A DNA stretch of 64,000 nt from Pseudoalteromonas shioyasakiensis (GTDB lineage Bacteria; Pseudomonadota; Gammaproteobacteria; Enterobacterales; Alteromonadaceae): NCBI RefSeq assembly GCF_019134595.1, contig NZ_CP077770.1:2352501-2416500 (forward strand), written 5' to 3'. The position numbers and the translations under genes are program-made. The notes beneath the pieces were generated by a model. It saw only the letters and a program-made list of their open reading frames with translations. It was not told where the DNA came from and ran no database searches. Shown in pieces: positions 6,909 through 15,484 of this stretch (position 1 is its first letter; the number at the start of each line of letters is the position of its first letter).

Positions 6909-9242
6909 ATGTATAAATCAATGTTAAGTGCCGCTCTATTAAGCGTGCCTTTTACCAGCTTGGCCACCAGCCAACCTGTCACCCTTCCTTTTATTGCAGA
7001 GCAGGCAACAATTGACGGCCAGCTCAATGAGCCAAGTTGGCAACGTGCCAAAAAAATTACCATAGACAACGTTACTTGGCCTTACGAAAACAGTAAAAGC
7101 CCAGTCACCACCTACGCTTATGTTTATGAAAATGGCGAAACACTTTTTATTGGCTTTGAAGCAAATGACCCAAATCCAGAACTTATTCGTGCTTTTTACC
7201 GTGACCGTGACGCAGCCTGGGATGATGACTTAGTCGGGCTAAAAATTGATTCATACAATAATTCTCAATTAGCTTATCAATTTTTTATTAACCCACTTGG
7301 CGTACAACAAGATTCAATAGAAAACGAACTGACCAAACATGAAAGCTCATCATGGGACGGTATTTGGGATAGCGTCGGTGTTATTCATGATAAAGGCTAC
7401 ACAGTTGAAGTTGCCATTCCATTACGCGTATTGAATTTTGACGACAGCGTAGCAAGTAAGACTATGGCGATGGAGTTTTTACGCTTTTTACCGCGCAGTG
7501 AACGGTTACGTATCTCAAATATGCAAATTGACCATGGTAACAACTGTTGGATTTGCCAAATGCCAAGTTACCAAGGTTTTGAACAAGCAAAGCAAGGCAA
7601 CAACGTGGCGATTATTCCATCTGTGGTGCTTGGCAAAAATGAGACACGTGATATTGATGGCGCACAAGTTGATGACTGGGAGTCAGAGAACAACACTGAA
7701 GCCAGCCTCGATGTTAAATGGGGGATCACCCCAGATATCACCTTAAATGCGACGATTAATCCTGATTTTTCTCAGGTTGAAGCGGATGTAGCACAATTGA
7801 GTGTGAACAATAATTTCAGTTTATTCTTCCCAGAAAAGCGTGCCTTCTTTTTAGATAACGCTGACTACTTTGCCTCAACACTTAACCTTATTCATACCCG
7901 TAATATTGCCCAGCCAGATTACGGCACGAAAATCACCGGAAGTAAAAATGGCCATACATTTGCCGGCTTCATTGCCAATGATACACAAACCAATGTGTTA
8001 ATCCCGGGCAATTTAGGCTCATCTCTTGTTGCCCTTGACGAGAAAAGTGAAAACGGTGCCCTGCGTTATCGATACGATTTTGAATCAGGATTATCACTCG
8101 GTTCAACGGCAACACACAGACAAAGTGATGATTATAAAAACACGGTTTACAGTATTGATAGTAAATACAAACCAACAGTGAACGATGTTTTCTTAGTACA
8201 AGTATTAAAGTCACAAACGCAATACAGCCAAGATTTTATCGATGAGTTATGTGATGGTGATAACTGCTTACAGCCCGAGCAAGTAATTTGTGAATTAAAT
8301 AGTGACTGCGACTATAACGAAGGCGTACTTCGTGTTTTAAGTAGAGAACAGCAATCAGGTACTGGCTACTACCTAAAGTATCAACACGACGAGAAGTACT
8401 GGCGTGCCTTCGCTGATTATAATTATCGCGATGCTGATTTAAGAGCTGACTTGGGCTTTATCTCACAAGTTGATTTTAAAAAGTTTACAACTGGTGGGGA
8501 ATACCGCTGGTATGGCGATAAAGGCAATTGGTGGAATCGCGCTAACCTTTACGCCGATTGGGATATTACCCACAACGAAAATAACGAACTTCTTGAAAAA
8601 GAAGCACAAACTAGTTTTTCAGTCAGCGGCCCGTTACAGAGCTTTTTTGAAGTCTCTGTTGAACACCGTAACCGCACCGGCCTTCGCCACGATAAATCAC
8701 GTTTAGATATCGACGGCAACACTGACTTGTTTAGCGAAAATGGCGTTGGCTTTTACAGTGACTTTAAACCAAAAGCTGGGGTATTTGCTTCTTTATATAT
8801 GTATACAGGTAATGCCGTTGATTTAGCGAACAACCGCGTTGGTGATAAGTTCCATATACGCCCTGTGCTGAATATGAACCTTGGTAAGCATTTTGAAGTG
8901 CGTTTACGCCATACTTATGAGCAGCTTGAAGCCGATGGCAGTGAAGTATTTACCGCCAACCTAAGTGATGTGCGTTTAACTTACCAATTCAACGTGAATA
9001 GCTTTTTACGCCTTGCAGTCATTTATACCGATTTAGAACGCAATCAGGCTAATTACATTGATGATGTAGATAGCCAATATAAAAACCTAGCCACTCAGCT
9101 GTTGTATTCTTACAAGCTGAACCCGCAAACGGTTTTCTTTGCAGGTTACTCAGATAATGGCTATCAAGATGATGAGCTATCATCAATTACTAAAGAGCAG
9201 CGTACGTTATTTGCTAAATTTAGCTACGCTTGGTTACTTTAA
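6909..9242 (+). CDS. Exported CBM9-like / DUF5916 protein
   Basis: A signal peptide (MYKSMLSAALLSVPFTSLATS) is followed by a carbohydrate-binding module family 9-like domain (about 25-190, with TIDGQLNEPSW, a run of aromatic residues, and VEVAIPLRVL). A long beta-rich C-terminal region of the DUF5916 type follows, alternating aromatic and charged residues like an outer-membrane barrel and ending near FAKFSYAWLL. Proteins of this kind occur in marine bacteria that handle polysaccharides; the precise role is unknown. A paired-cysteine insertion at about residues 440-475 (CDGDNC, ICELNSDCDY) is notable. The start at 6909 gives the best signal peptide; the frame is open from 6828. No strong ribosome-binding site precedes either start. 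Monocistronic. Confidence 0.85.
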   Translation: MYKSMLSAALLSVPFTSLATSQPVTLPFIAEQATIDGQLNEPSWQRAKKITIDNVTWPYENSKSPVTTYAYVYENGETLFIGFEANDPNPELIRAFYRDRDAAWDDDLVGLKIDSYNNSQLAYQFFINPLGVQQDSIENELTKHESSSWDGIWDSVGVIHDKGYTVEVAIPLRVLNFDDSVASKTMAMEFLRFLPRSERLRISNMQIDHGNNCWICQMPSYQGFEQAKQGNNVAIIPSVVLGKNETRDIDGAQVDDWESENNTEASLDVKWGITPDITLNATINPDFSQVEADVAQLSVNNNFSLFFPEKRAFFLDNADYFASTLNLIHTRNIAQPDYGTKITGSKNGHTFAGFIANDTQTNVLIPGNLGSSLVALDEKSENGALRYRYDFESGLSLGSTATHRQSDDYKNTVYSIDSKYKPTVNDVFLVQVLKSQTQYSQDFIDELCDGDNCLQPEQVICELNSDCDYNEGVLRVLSREQQSGTGYYLKYQHDEKYWRAFADYNYRDADLRADLGFISQVDFKKFTTGGEYRWYGDKGNWWNRANLYADWDITHNENNELLEKEAQTSFSVSGPLQSFFEVSVEHRNRTGLRHDKSRLDIDGNTDLFSENGVGFYSDFKPKAGVFASLYMYTGNAVDLANNRVGDKFHIRPVLNMNLGKHFEVRLRHTYEQLEADGSEVFTANLSDVRLTYQFNVNSFLRLAVIYTDLERNQANYIDDVDSQYKNLATQLLYSYKLNPQTVFFAGYSDNGYQDDELSSITKEQRTLFAKFSYAWLL

Positions 9243-9252
9243 GACCCTATTA

Positions 9253-9270
9253 GCGCACCTTTTGGTGCGC
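9253..9270 (+). terminator. Rho-independent terminator after the DUF5916 gene
   Basis: GCGCACC / GGTGCGC stem with TTTT loop, followed by CCTTCTTTTC; an imperfect T tract. Confidence 0.65.
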
Positions 9271-9437
9271 GCCCTTCTTTTCCCACCTTATTACTAAATG
9301 CTATAAGCCTATTCGCTATATGTTATAGCCAAACTTTACTTTCGTTTTTATTTCACCACAGTAAAGTGTGACTATTACAGATCACTAGCCTTAGCTAGTT
9401 GATCAACGATTGAATAAATTGCTTCCAAGGGAACACT

Positions 9438-10406
9438 ATGTCTAACATTTTTGAAGATAATTCATTAACGATTGGTAATACACCAATTGTAAAGCTTAAC
9501 CGCGTAACCTCAGGTAATGTTTTTGCTAAAGTTGAATCACGTAACCCAAGCTTCAGTGTTAAATGCCGTATTGGCGCTTCAATGATCTGGGAAGCAGAAA
9601 AGTCAGGTGTATTAACCAAAGAAAAAGAGTTAATCGAGCCGACTTCAGGTAACACAGGTATCGCACTTGCTTTTGTAGCTGCTTCTCGTGGCTATAAGCT
9701 AACCCTGACTATGCCTAACACAATGAGCTTAGAGCGTCGTAAATTATTAAAAGCCTTAGGTGCTAACCTAGTATTGACTGATGGCGCTAAGGGTATGAAT
9801 GGCGCGATTGAAAAAGCAAAAGAAATTCAAGCGAGTGAGCCTGAAAAATACATTCTTTTACAACAGTTCGAAAACCCAGCTAACCCGAAAATTCACTTTG
9901 AAACAACGGGCCCTGAAATCTATGAAGCAATGGACGGTAAAATCGATATCTTCGTAGCAGGTGTTGGTACTGGTGGTACTATTACGGGTGTTAGCCGTTA
10001 CCTTAAGCTAGAAAAAGGTTTAAATGTACAATCGGTTGCTGTTGAACCAACTAACTCTCCAGTTATTAGCCAAACTTTAGCTGGTGAAGAAGTTAAACCA
10101 GGCCCTCATAAAATCCAAGGTATCGGTGCAGGCTTCATTCCTGGCAACCTTGATTTAGAAGTTGTAGACGCTGCAGAGCAAGTATCAAATGAAGATGCGA
10201 TTGCTATGGCTCATGAACTGATGAAAAACGAAGGTATTTTAGTGGGTATTTCTTCTGGTGCAGCAGTAGTTGCGGCAAAACGCCTTGCTGAAAAACCTGA
10301 GAACGCAGACAAGAACATTGTGGTAATTTTACCAAGCGCGACTGAGCGTTACTTATCTAGCCCATTATTTGCTGAAGAGTTCAGCGATAAAGAGCTAGTT
10401 CAGTAA
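9438..10406 (+). CDS. cysK: Cysteine synthase A (O-acetylserine sulfhydrylase)
   Basis: PLP enzyme that forms L-cysteine from O-acetylserine and sulfide in the cytoplasm. The 322-residue product has the PLP lysine K42 in [11 protein letters not shown], the substrate loop [10 protein letters not shown], the phosphate-binding GVGTGGT loop and the C-terminal ISSGAA. Length and start ([16 protein letters not shown]) match CysK rather than CysM. ATG at 9438 is preceded by AAGGGAACACT, a usable Shine-Dalgarno. Monocistronic, closed by a terminator at 10434. Confidence 0.96.
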   Translation: MSNIFEDNSLTIGNTPIVKLNRVTSGNVFAKVESRNPSFSVKCRIGASMIWEAEKSGVLTKEKELIEPTSGNTGIALAFVAASRGYKLTLTMPNTMSLERRKLLKALGANLVLTDGAKGMNGAIEKAKEIQASEPEKYILLQQFENPANPKIHFETTGPEIYEAMDGKIDIFVAGVGTGGTITGVSRYLKLEKGLNVQSVAVEPTNSPVISQTLAGEEVKPGPHKIQGIGAGFIPGNLDLEVVDAAEQVSNEDAIAMAHELMKNEGILVGISSGAAVVAAKRLAEKPENADKNIVVILPSATERYLSSPLFAEEFSDKELVQ

Positions 10407-10433
10407 CCACTAAGAATCTCTTAGTTGTTAAAA

Positions 10434-10458
10434 AAGGATGCAGACATGCGTCCTTTTT
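10434..10458 (+). terminator. Rho-independent terminator after cysK
   Basis: Nine-base-pair stem AAGGATGCA / TGCGTCCTT (one G.T pair) with a 4-nt loop, then a T run. Confidence 0.8.
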
Positions 10459-10561
10459 TATTACCTAAAATAAATAAAACCAATAATTTTACCGAGTTAA
10501 CTTTACATCATGCTCATTTAGTCACACACTTAATTTTAAGTTCACTCGAAAAACTACAACA

Positions 10562-11002
10562 ATGAAAAATATACTTTTAACTTTTATCCTTCTAAGTAGC
10601 AGCATTCTTTTCGGTTGCGGTTCTGAAGACGCACCAAAGGGCGAAAAAAACACCCCAGGTAATGTAGCGACTCTCTATTTTGATGCTTTATACAACCAAA
10701 ACGATTTAAATCTTGCGATGGAATATGCCACGCCTAAAATGGCGCGAATTATGAAATCTTATGGTACCGCTGGGCAGTTCGCTCGTAACTTGGTTAACAT
10801 GCAATATGATGAAGTGGTGATTGAAGTCGATATGACTAACATGAGCCTACGCGAACAGTATGGCGATAAAGCCAATATCAATTTAATTTTTACGGGTTAT
10901 TTTAATGGTAAGAAAATTGATGATATGCGCAGTGTGAAAATGATGCGTAAAAAAGGCAAGTGGTACATAGAAAAAATTAATGCCGATCCATTTGCGCGTT
11001 AA
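10562..11002 (+). CDS. Small lipoprotein of unknown function
   Basis: A 146-residue exported lipoprotein: hydrophobic signal MKNILLTFILLSSSILFGCG with lipobox LFGC, so Cys19 should be lipidated. The remainder (PGNVATLYFDALYNQNDLN, later MRKKGKWYIEKINADPF) looks like a small alpha+beta NTF2/DUF4878-like fold, where a short helix pair is followed by a sheet ending in a KWYI strand. That fold assignment is tentative. The gene stands alone between two terminators, so its neighbours give no clue. Confidence 0.75.
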   Translation: MKNILLTFILLSSSILFGCGSEDAPKGEKNTPGNVATLYFDALYNQNDLNLAMEYATPKMARIMKSYGTAGQFARNLVNMQYDEVVIEVDMTNMSLREQYGDKANINLIFTGYFNGKKIDDMRSVKMMRKKGKWYIEKINADPFAR

Positions 11003-11008
11003 TGTTAC

Positions 11009-11046
11009 AAAAACTAAAAAAGGGCCTGATGGCCCTTTTTTAGTTT
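11009..11046. terminator. Bidirectional terminator
   Basis: Long palindrome: an A-rich arm, GGGCC, TGAT loop, GGCCC, T-rich arm. It serves the plus-strand lipoprotein gene and, in reverse, the DUF6172 gene. Confidence 0.85.
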
Positions 11047-11075
11047 TAGAGTATTACTGAAAATTGATATCAGTA

Positions 11076-11375
11076 CTACTCTTCGTCAAACTCTTGATCT
11101 TGACGCTGTGCAGGACGCGCTAAGATCTCAACGTAAAACGATGTAAGCTGTTTTGCTTCGATATCGCTAATACATTTATTGATCTCTGCCACGTGAACGA
11201 CATTGGCCTCATCCGCTGATTCACCAAACTTACAGTCAAACGCCCAATAGTCGGCGCCTGCCGGGAGTGTTTTATTACGCTCACGTTTTAAGTATTTTTT
11301 TACTTCGTGCTTGGCTGCATCAACCATACGAGGGTATTTAATTTTCTCGTGGTTTAGCGTGAATGTTTTCTTCAT
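11076..11375 (-). CDS. DUF6172-family protein
   Basis: A 99-residue soluble basic protein. The pattern MKKTFxL...KxxRxxDAxKxEVKKYLKRERxKxLPxGxxxWxFDCKFG matches the DUF6172 family of small conserved proteins; no biochemical function is known to me. The start at 11375 (MKKTFTLNHEKI) is where the family begins; the open frame runs 22 codons further upstream without a family match. The tail is acidic (QDQEFDEE). Monocistronic, convergent with the lipoprotein gene. Confidence 0.8.
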   Translation of the reverse strand: MKKTFTLNHEKIKYPRMVDAAKHEVKKYLKRERNKTLPAGADYWAFDCKFGESADEANVVHVAEINKCISDIEAKQLTSFYVEILARPAQRQDQEFDEE

Positions 11376-11526
11376 TATAGTCCTAGTAACTTGGTTCAAT
11401 GACAATGGCATTAAGCCATAGACTGCTATTATAACAAGCACATCTTAATTTAGCTGTACTTTTTGCAGTTTTACTTAAATATAAGTTTATTCTTAGTCTG
11501 TGACATTTCTATTATGCCACTTATAC

Positions 11527-12042
11527 CTAAGCTGTAGCTAAGTGCAGAGGTTGATGTATCGCCTCGTCGGTAAGGCTGTCATAAAAAGCGGCAGCGTCGA
11601 TTTGTGGGCGCTCAACAGGTTTGTTTTTTTCATAAAAGCGTTTTCTAACTGCAGGCTCACAGTTATCAATCACCTCTAGCGGCACATGCTGCTTATCATC
11701 ACGAACATTCAGTGGCTCTGGGTTTAAGCAATGACGTAATCTGATATCTGATAAACCACCTTGCAGTAATCTAAAAGCATTATCTTGGCCAATCAGCATA
11801 TCAAACTGTTCGGGTGCTAATGGTTGTGTAGGGCCTGCGCCTAATTCGGTGCGCAAAGCAGATTCAGATACTTCAGGATTGCTTAATTCAGTTTTTGGCA
11901 GGTGAAACTGGCTAAAATCGAGCGCATCATGAGACAGCATTGCTAGTAATAAAGCAAACTCTCCAGAGCGGTGCTCGTGAACACTTTTATTTAGACGATT
12001 ATCGAGTTGACTCTCTGTGAGCAACAAACCATCAATTTGCAT
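11527..12042 (-). CDS. Conserved hypothetical, possibly VC2046/SO_2500-like
   Basis: A 171-residue cytoplasmic protein without signal peptide or membrane span. The N-terminal part (MQIDGLLLTESQLDNRLNKSVHEHRSG..FALLLAMLSHDALDF) is helical; the middle and C-terminus are proline- and charge-rich. Size and general character resemble the VC2046/SO_2500 group of uncharacterised gammaproteobacterial proteins, but I cannot confirm this without a search. The ATG has no strong ribosome-binding site. No operon partner. Confidence 0.6.
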   Translation of the reverse strand: MQIDGLLLTESQLDNRLNKSVHEHRSGEFALLLAMLSHDALDFSQFHLPKTELSNPEVSESALRTELGAGPTQPLAPEQFDMLIGQDNAFRLLQGGLSDIRLRHCLNPEPLNVRDDKQHVPLEVIDNCEPAVRKRFYEKNKPVERPQIDAAAFYDSLTDEAIHQPLHLATA

Positions 12043-12111
12043 AGTCTTTAGCCAAATAGTTTCTTGATTAACCAGTTATCGGCATTTATGCATTTTTCTT
12101 TAGTTTTTTTC

Positions 12112-12139
12112 TTTACTTAAATAATAAGTTTGCTATTAT
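12112..12139 (+). promoter_or_regulatory. Promoter of the tRNA-Tyr pair
   Basis: TTTACT, 16-bp spacer, TATTAT, then GC-rich CAGCGCCG before the first tRNA-Tyr; upstream A/T tracts could act as an UP element. Confidence 0.65.
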
Positions 12140-12154
12140 CAGCGCCGTTGCATT

Positions 12155-12239
12155 GGAGGGGTTCCCGAGCGGCCAAAGGGATCAGACTGTAAATCTGACG
12201 GCTCAGCCTTCGCTGGTTCGAATCCAGCTCCCTCCACCA
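12155..12239 (+). tRNA. tRNA-Tyr(GUA), copy 1
   Basis: 85 nt with encoded CCA; long variable arm; acceptor GGAGGGG/CTCCC-type pairing; anticodon loop CTGTAAA gives GUA. Confidence 0.97.
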
Positions 12240-12288
12240 CTTTCCTTTTTAGAAAAGTGGGGCCAAATGCAATAGTAAAAATTTGTGT

Positions 12289-12373
12289 GGAGGGGTTCCC
12301 GAGCGGCCAAAGGGATCAGACTGTAAATCTGACGGCTCAGCCTTCGCTGGTTCGAATCCAGCTCCCTCCACCA
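12289..12373 (+). tRNA. tRNA-Tyr(GUA), copy 2
   Basis: 85 nt, identical to copy 1, 49 bp downstream of it. The spacer contains a short inverted repeat (CCACTTT / AAAGTGG). Tandem tRNA-Tyr genes are a common gammaproteobacterial arrangement. Confidence 0.97.
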
Positions 12374-12375
12374 CT

Positions 12376-12504
12376 CTTTATTCTTTCTAGCTTTACTCTT
12401 TCTAGCTTTACTCTTTCTAGCTTTACTCTTTCTAGCTTTACTCTTTCTAGCTTTACTCTTTCTAGCTTTACTCTTTCTAGCTTTACTCTTTCTAGCTTTA
12501 CTCT
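12376..12504 (+). repeat. 15-bp tandem repeat array after tRNA-Tyr
   Basis: Unit CTTTACTCTTTCTAG. The first unit has one substitution (CTTTATT...), seven perfect units follow from 12391 to 12495, then a partial unit to 12504. It starts three bases after the tRNA CCA. Because 15 is a multiple of 3 the array stays open in some frames and creates a false reading frame. On the minus strand it follows the end of the YgjP-type gene. Confidence 0.95.
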
Positions 12505-12516
12505 CGCTAACTTAAG

Positions 12517-13200
12517 CTACCAACTCAAACTACTACCATTTGCTTTTAACCACTGCTCTGCTTTTTTATAATCTGGATAAAACTGGCTCACACGTTGCCA
12601 AAACTTAGCGCTGTGGTTCATATGTAAAAGATGTGCAAGCTCATGTACAACCACATAATCAATCACCCAGGTTGGCGCACTTGCTAGATGTAGATTAAAG
12701 GTCAACTCACGGCGCTTATTACAACTGCCCCAACGACGTTTATAATGTTGAATTTTAAGCTTTGTCGGTAATGTTTCTGACATCTGCAAACAATAATCAT
12801 GCACACGCATTTCGATATAGCTCTCAAGCTTTTCATGTAAAAACTGCTCCAGCAAAGCTAGGTAGTTAGCTTCTTGATGTTTGACGCGTGATGATATTGA
12901 TAAGGTAAGCTGAGCGTGTTCATCTTGTCGCCACGTGCTTTTCGGGCTTTTTGCAAATACTATCGGCACATTTTGCCCAAACAACTTAATAGTGGCGTTT
13001 ACTAGTGGTAGTTGACGGCGCTCAGCATGAATGGATTGTTTGGCTATTTGTTCAGCCACCCAATCTTGCTTGGTCTTAAGCCAGGCATCTATTTCAGTTT
13101 GTGGAACATAAAACGGCGCATAAACGGTAAGTTTTTGCTCGGCAACTTTAATTGCCACGGTTGTTCTGCGTTTACTACGCTTTAAGGTGTAATCCAACAA
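12517..13200 (-). CDS. YgjP-type M48 metallopeptidase domain protein
   Basis: A 227-residue protein of the YgjP (DUF45, SprT-like) family. The zinc-protease motif is HELAHLLHMNH (HExxH plus the third histidine), preceded by the family signature RRWGSC and ELTFNLHLASAP, and followed by FWQRVSQFYPDY. The substrate is unknown; some relatives are encoded near restriction systems, but this one stands alone. The start must be TTG at 13200, because an in-frame stop lies two codons upstream and no ATG is available near the conserved N-terminus. No clear ribosome-binding site. Confidence 0.9.
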   Translation of the reverse strand: MLDYTLKRSKRRTTVAIKVAEQKLTVYAPFYVPQTEIDAWLKTKQDWVAEQIAKQSIHAERRQLPLVNATIKLFGQNVPIVFAKSPKSTWRQDEHAQLTLSISSRVKHQEANYLALLEQFLHEKLESYIEMRVHDYCLQMSETLPTKLKIQHYKRRWGSCNKRRELTFNLHLASAPTWVIDYVVVHELAHLLHMNHSAKFWQRVSQFYPDYKKAEQWLKANGSSLSW

Positions 13201-13299
13201 AAGTTAGCCAATTCAATTAATAAAAATGAGAGATTCCATTTTACCCTGCTAAATAGCTGCTAATCTATAAAGATGACTCACAAATAAGTTTTCATCCTT

Positions 13300-14280
13300 A
13301 TGCCTGACAAACCATGTTGTAGTTATACCTCGCCAACAGGTAACAAGTGCCAAGAAACAGATATGGGCTCTGGATTTTGCTTTTGGCATGATAGTAAATT
13401 TGATAAATCAGGGCTAGATCTAACCCAAAAATTAGAGCGGTATGCAAAAAAAGGTGGCTTGTTAGAAGGCTTACAACTGAAAAGAGCGAACCTCTCAGGG
13501 CTGAACTTAATTAAGCAGGACGATGAAGATGGCTATGATCTCTCATATTGTAATTTTTATCGCGCAAATTTAACGGGCGCTCACTTATTTAATAACAAAA
13601 TCTCGAATGCCTCATTGATGAAAGCCAATTTACATAGTGCAAGCTTGCATTACTGTGACTTAAGAAATACCAATTTACTGGGTATAAAACTCAATGACAG
13701 CCGAATTGATAACATCGAATTGGGTGACCAATTATTACAAGAAGCGGCTGCATTTAAAGCACGTAAAAATAAGCAGCATGATGAAGCACGAGACTTATTT
13801 GAGCAATCTGAAGAAATATACCGCAACTTAAGAAAAGCCTCTGAACATCAAGGATTATTTGAGCTCGCAGGTAACTTCACCTACAAAGAATTAAGAATGC
13901 GCCATGCACAATACCCTAGAGGCTCAACCAAGCAAATTACTTCCAGCTTTATAGATATGCTATGTGGTTATGGCGAAAAGCCCGAAAACGTCATTCGCTT
14001 TAGCTTATCACTGATTATTTGCTGTGCCTTTTGTTATTTCTTATTTGGGGTTAGTTATCAAGATTCTGTGATGCAACTGAGTTTTGAAAACTCATTTCAA
14101 AGCAATTTATCAGCATTACTGAATAGTTTTTACTTCAGCGTGGTGACTTTTACCACGCTTGGCTATGGTGATATTACGCCAATTGGTTTTTCGAGGTTAA
14201 TCGCAGCAATAGAAGCATTTTGTGGAAGCTTCTCGCTTGCTTTATTCGTTGTTGTTTTTGTAAAGCGTATGACTCGCTAA
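13300..14280 (+). CDS. Pentapeptide-repeat potassium-channel protein
   Basis: A 326-residue fusion. Residues 1-32 hold a compact Cys/His cluster (C6, C7, C17, C27, H30) that could bind zinc. Residues about 55-140 carry pentapeptide repeats (A/N-L/F-x-x spacing: RANLSGLNL, YRANLTGAHL, MKANLHSASL, LRNTNLLGIKL). A charged helical linker follows (145-210). The C-terminal half is a two-helix ion-channel unit: TM about 232-251, pore loop with selectivity filter TLGYGD (286-291), TM about 300-321. The filter predicts K+ selectivity. The 3' end overlaps that of the convergent diguanylate cyclase gene by 4 bp. Function of the cytoplasmic domains is unknown, though a gating role is plausible. Confidence 0.88.
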   Translation: MPDKPCCSYTSPTGNKCQETDMGSGFCFWHDSKFDKSGLDLTQKLERYAKKGGLLEGLQLKRANLSGLNLIKQDDEDGYDLSYCNFYRANLTGAHLFNNKISNASLMKANLHSASLHYCDLRNTNLLGIKLNDSRIDNIELGDQLLQEAAAFKARKNKQHDEARDLFEQSEEIYRNLRKASEHQGLFELAGNFTYKELRMRHAQYPRGSTKQITSSFIDMLCGYGEKPENVIRFSLSLIICCAFCYFLFGVSYQDSVMQLSFENSFQSNLSALLNSFYFSVVTFTTLGYGDITPIGFSRLIAAIEAFCGSFSLALFVVVFVKRMTR

Positions 14281-15347
14281 CGCATAATGTATGAACCTAT
14301 GTGCTCTTTCGCCTGATACATTTTTTTATCTGCACGATTAATTAATTCTTCAGCATCAACTGTGCTATCAAGAGGCGCTGCGATAAGACCAAAACTTAGA
14401 TGAAGTTCGGGATATTGTTGTTCGAATGCAGCTATGAGTTTTTCACAAATACTAAAGGCGCTATCTAATTCGCAGTCAGGTAAAATGATACAGAATTCAT
14501 CCCCTCCATAACGACACGGAATATCAATCTCACGAATATTTTCAATTAAGTATTGACCTATATACTTAAGTACTTCATCGCCTTTTAAGTGGCCTTGCGT
14601 ATCATTCACCGACTTAAAGTCATCTAAATCAAAATAAACAACCGTTAATGGCGATTTGTGACGTCTGGCTCTGGCAAGGTCGCGTTGTAATAACTCTTGC
14701 ATTACACGGCGATTGTAGAGGTTAGTGAGAGGGTCGAGCTTAGCGAGCTTCTCAAGTTCTTGAGTACGCTGAGCAACTTTTTCTTCAAGGCCTTTCGCGT
14801 AGACTTCGGTACGACGCTTCGCATTTTCAATTTCACCCACTAAGCTATCAATATAAGTATCAAAGACCAAGGTCGTATCAAAGTAAATCAATTTATCAAT
14901 GATATTAAGGGTATGATTTAACTCATCTTGATCGCTTATAGTGGTGCGAAGTACATTAAAAATAAGCTCTTTTAAGGTACACACTGCCGATAGGTAGAGT
15001 TTTGGCTCAACACCTATACGCTTATGCACCATACCAATCCGTAAGCGGTTATTAACATATTCATGCTCGTAGCGCCCACAAAATAAGTCGATGATATACT
15101 GCCTTTGCGCATCTCTTAGCCGCGTTAAGGTATCTGCATCACCAATTAATAACGAAATTTCATCCACTTCAGTTTGCTTTTTGTAAAACTCATTGACCAT
15201 ATTTTCGATGGCTGATTCGATTATAGGTTTATAGTTCAAAAGAGATGACAGACTATTTGAAGTCAGCCCTAATAAGCTCATTCTGTGTTGGATTTCTACA
15301 TCATTAATCTGCATTTGCTCAACTAAAGTCTGCTCGGTTCTTCTCAT
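14277..15347 (-). CDS. Globin-coupled sensor diguanylate cyclase
   Basis: A 356-residue cytoplasmic protein. Residues about 12-165 match the sensor globin (protoglobin) fold, with the likely haem-ligating histidine H108 in GMVHKRIGV. A coiled linker (165-205) leads to a GGDEF domain (about 206-352). The active site is intact (GGDEF 281-285, DLDDFKSVND), and an I-site RxxD lies at 272-275, five residues before GGDEF, so product inhibition is expected. By family knowledge it should make cyclic di-GMP in response to oxygen, as E. coli DosC does. ATG has GAGGTGGG upstream. Monocistronic. Confidence 0.93.
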   Translation of the reverse strand: MRRTEQTLVEQMQINDVEIQHRMSLLGLTSNSLSSLLNYKPIIESAIENMVNEFYKKQTEVDEISLLIGDADTLTRLRDAQRQYIIDLFCGRYEHEYVNNRLRIGMVHKRIGVEPKLYLSAVCTLKELIFNVLRTTISDQDELNHTLNIIDKLIYFDTTLVFDTYIDSLVGEIENAKRRTEVYAKGLEEKVAQRTQELEKLAKLDPLTNLYNRRVMQELLQRDLARARRHKSPLTVVYFDLDDFKSVNDTQGHLKGDEVLKYIGQYLIENIREIDIPCRYGGDEFCIILPDCELDSAFSICEKLIAAFEQQYPELHLSFGLIAAPLDSTVDAEELINRADKKMYQAKEHIGSYIMR

Positions 15348-15484
15348 CTACCCACCTCAAACTACTCCTTTATAATTAAATATAGCCAAGGTTTTGAATC
15401 CTACGTACTTAAGTGATAGGTTTTTCTCTAAATTCACCACAATTTGTATTAGACTGCTATTACAAGCCGTTTCAAAAAAATATT

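Noticed and set aside
9391..9415. TTGATCAACGATTGAAT before cysK as an FNR site
   Set aside because: The half-sites are adjacent without the required 4-bp spacer.
12376..12504. CRISPR array
   Set aside because: Units are contiguous 15-mers with no spacers, and there are no cas genes in the window.
12257..12571. Plus-strand frame with repeated SSFTL units
   Set aside because: It runs through tRNA-Tyr and the 15-bp tandem repeat, whose length is a multiple of three; no start signal or homology pattern.
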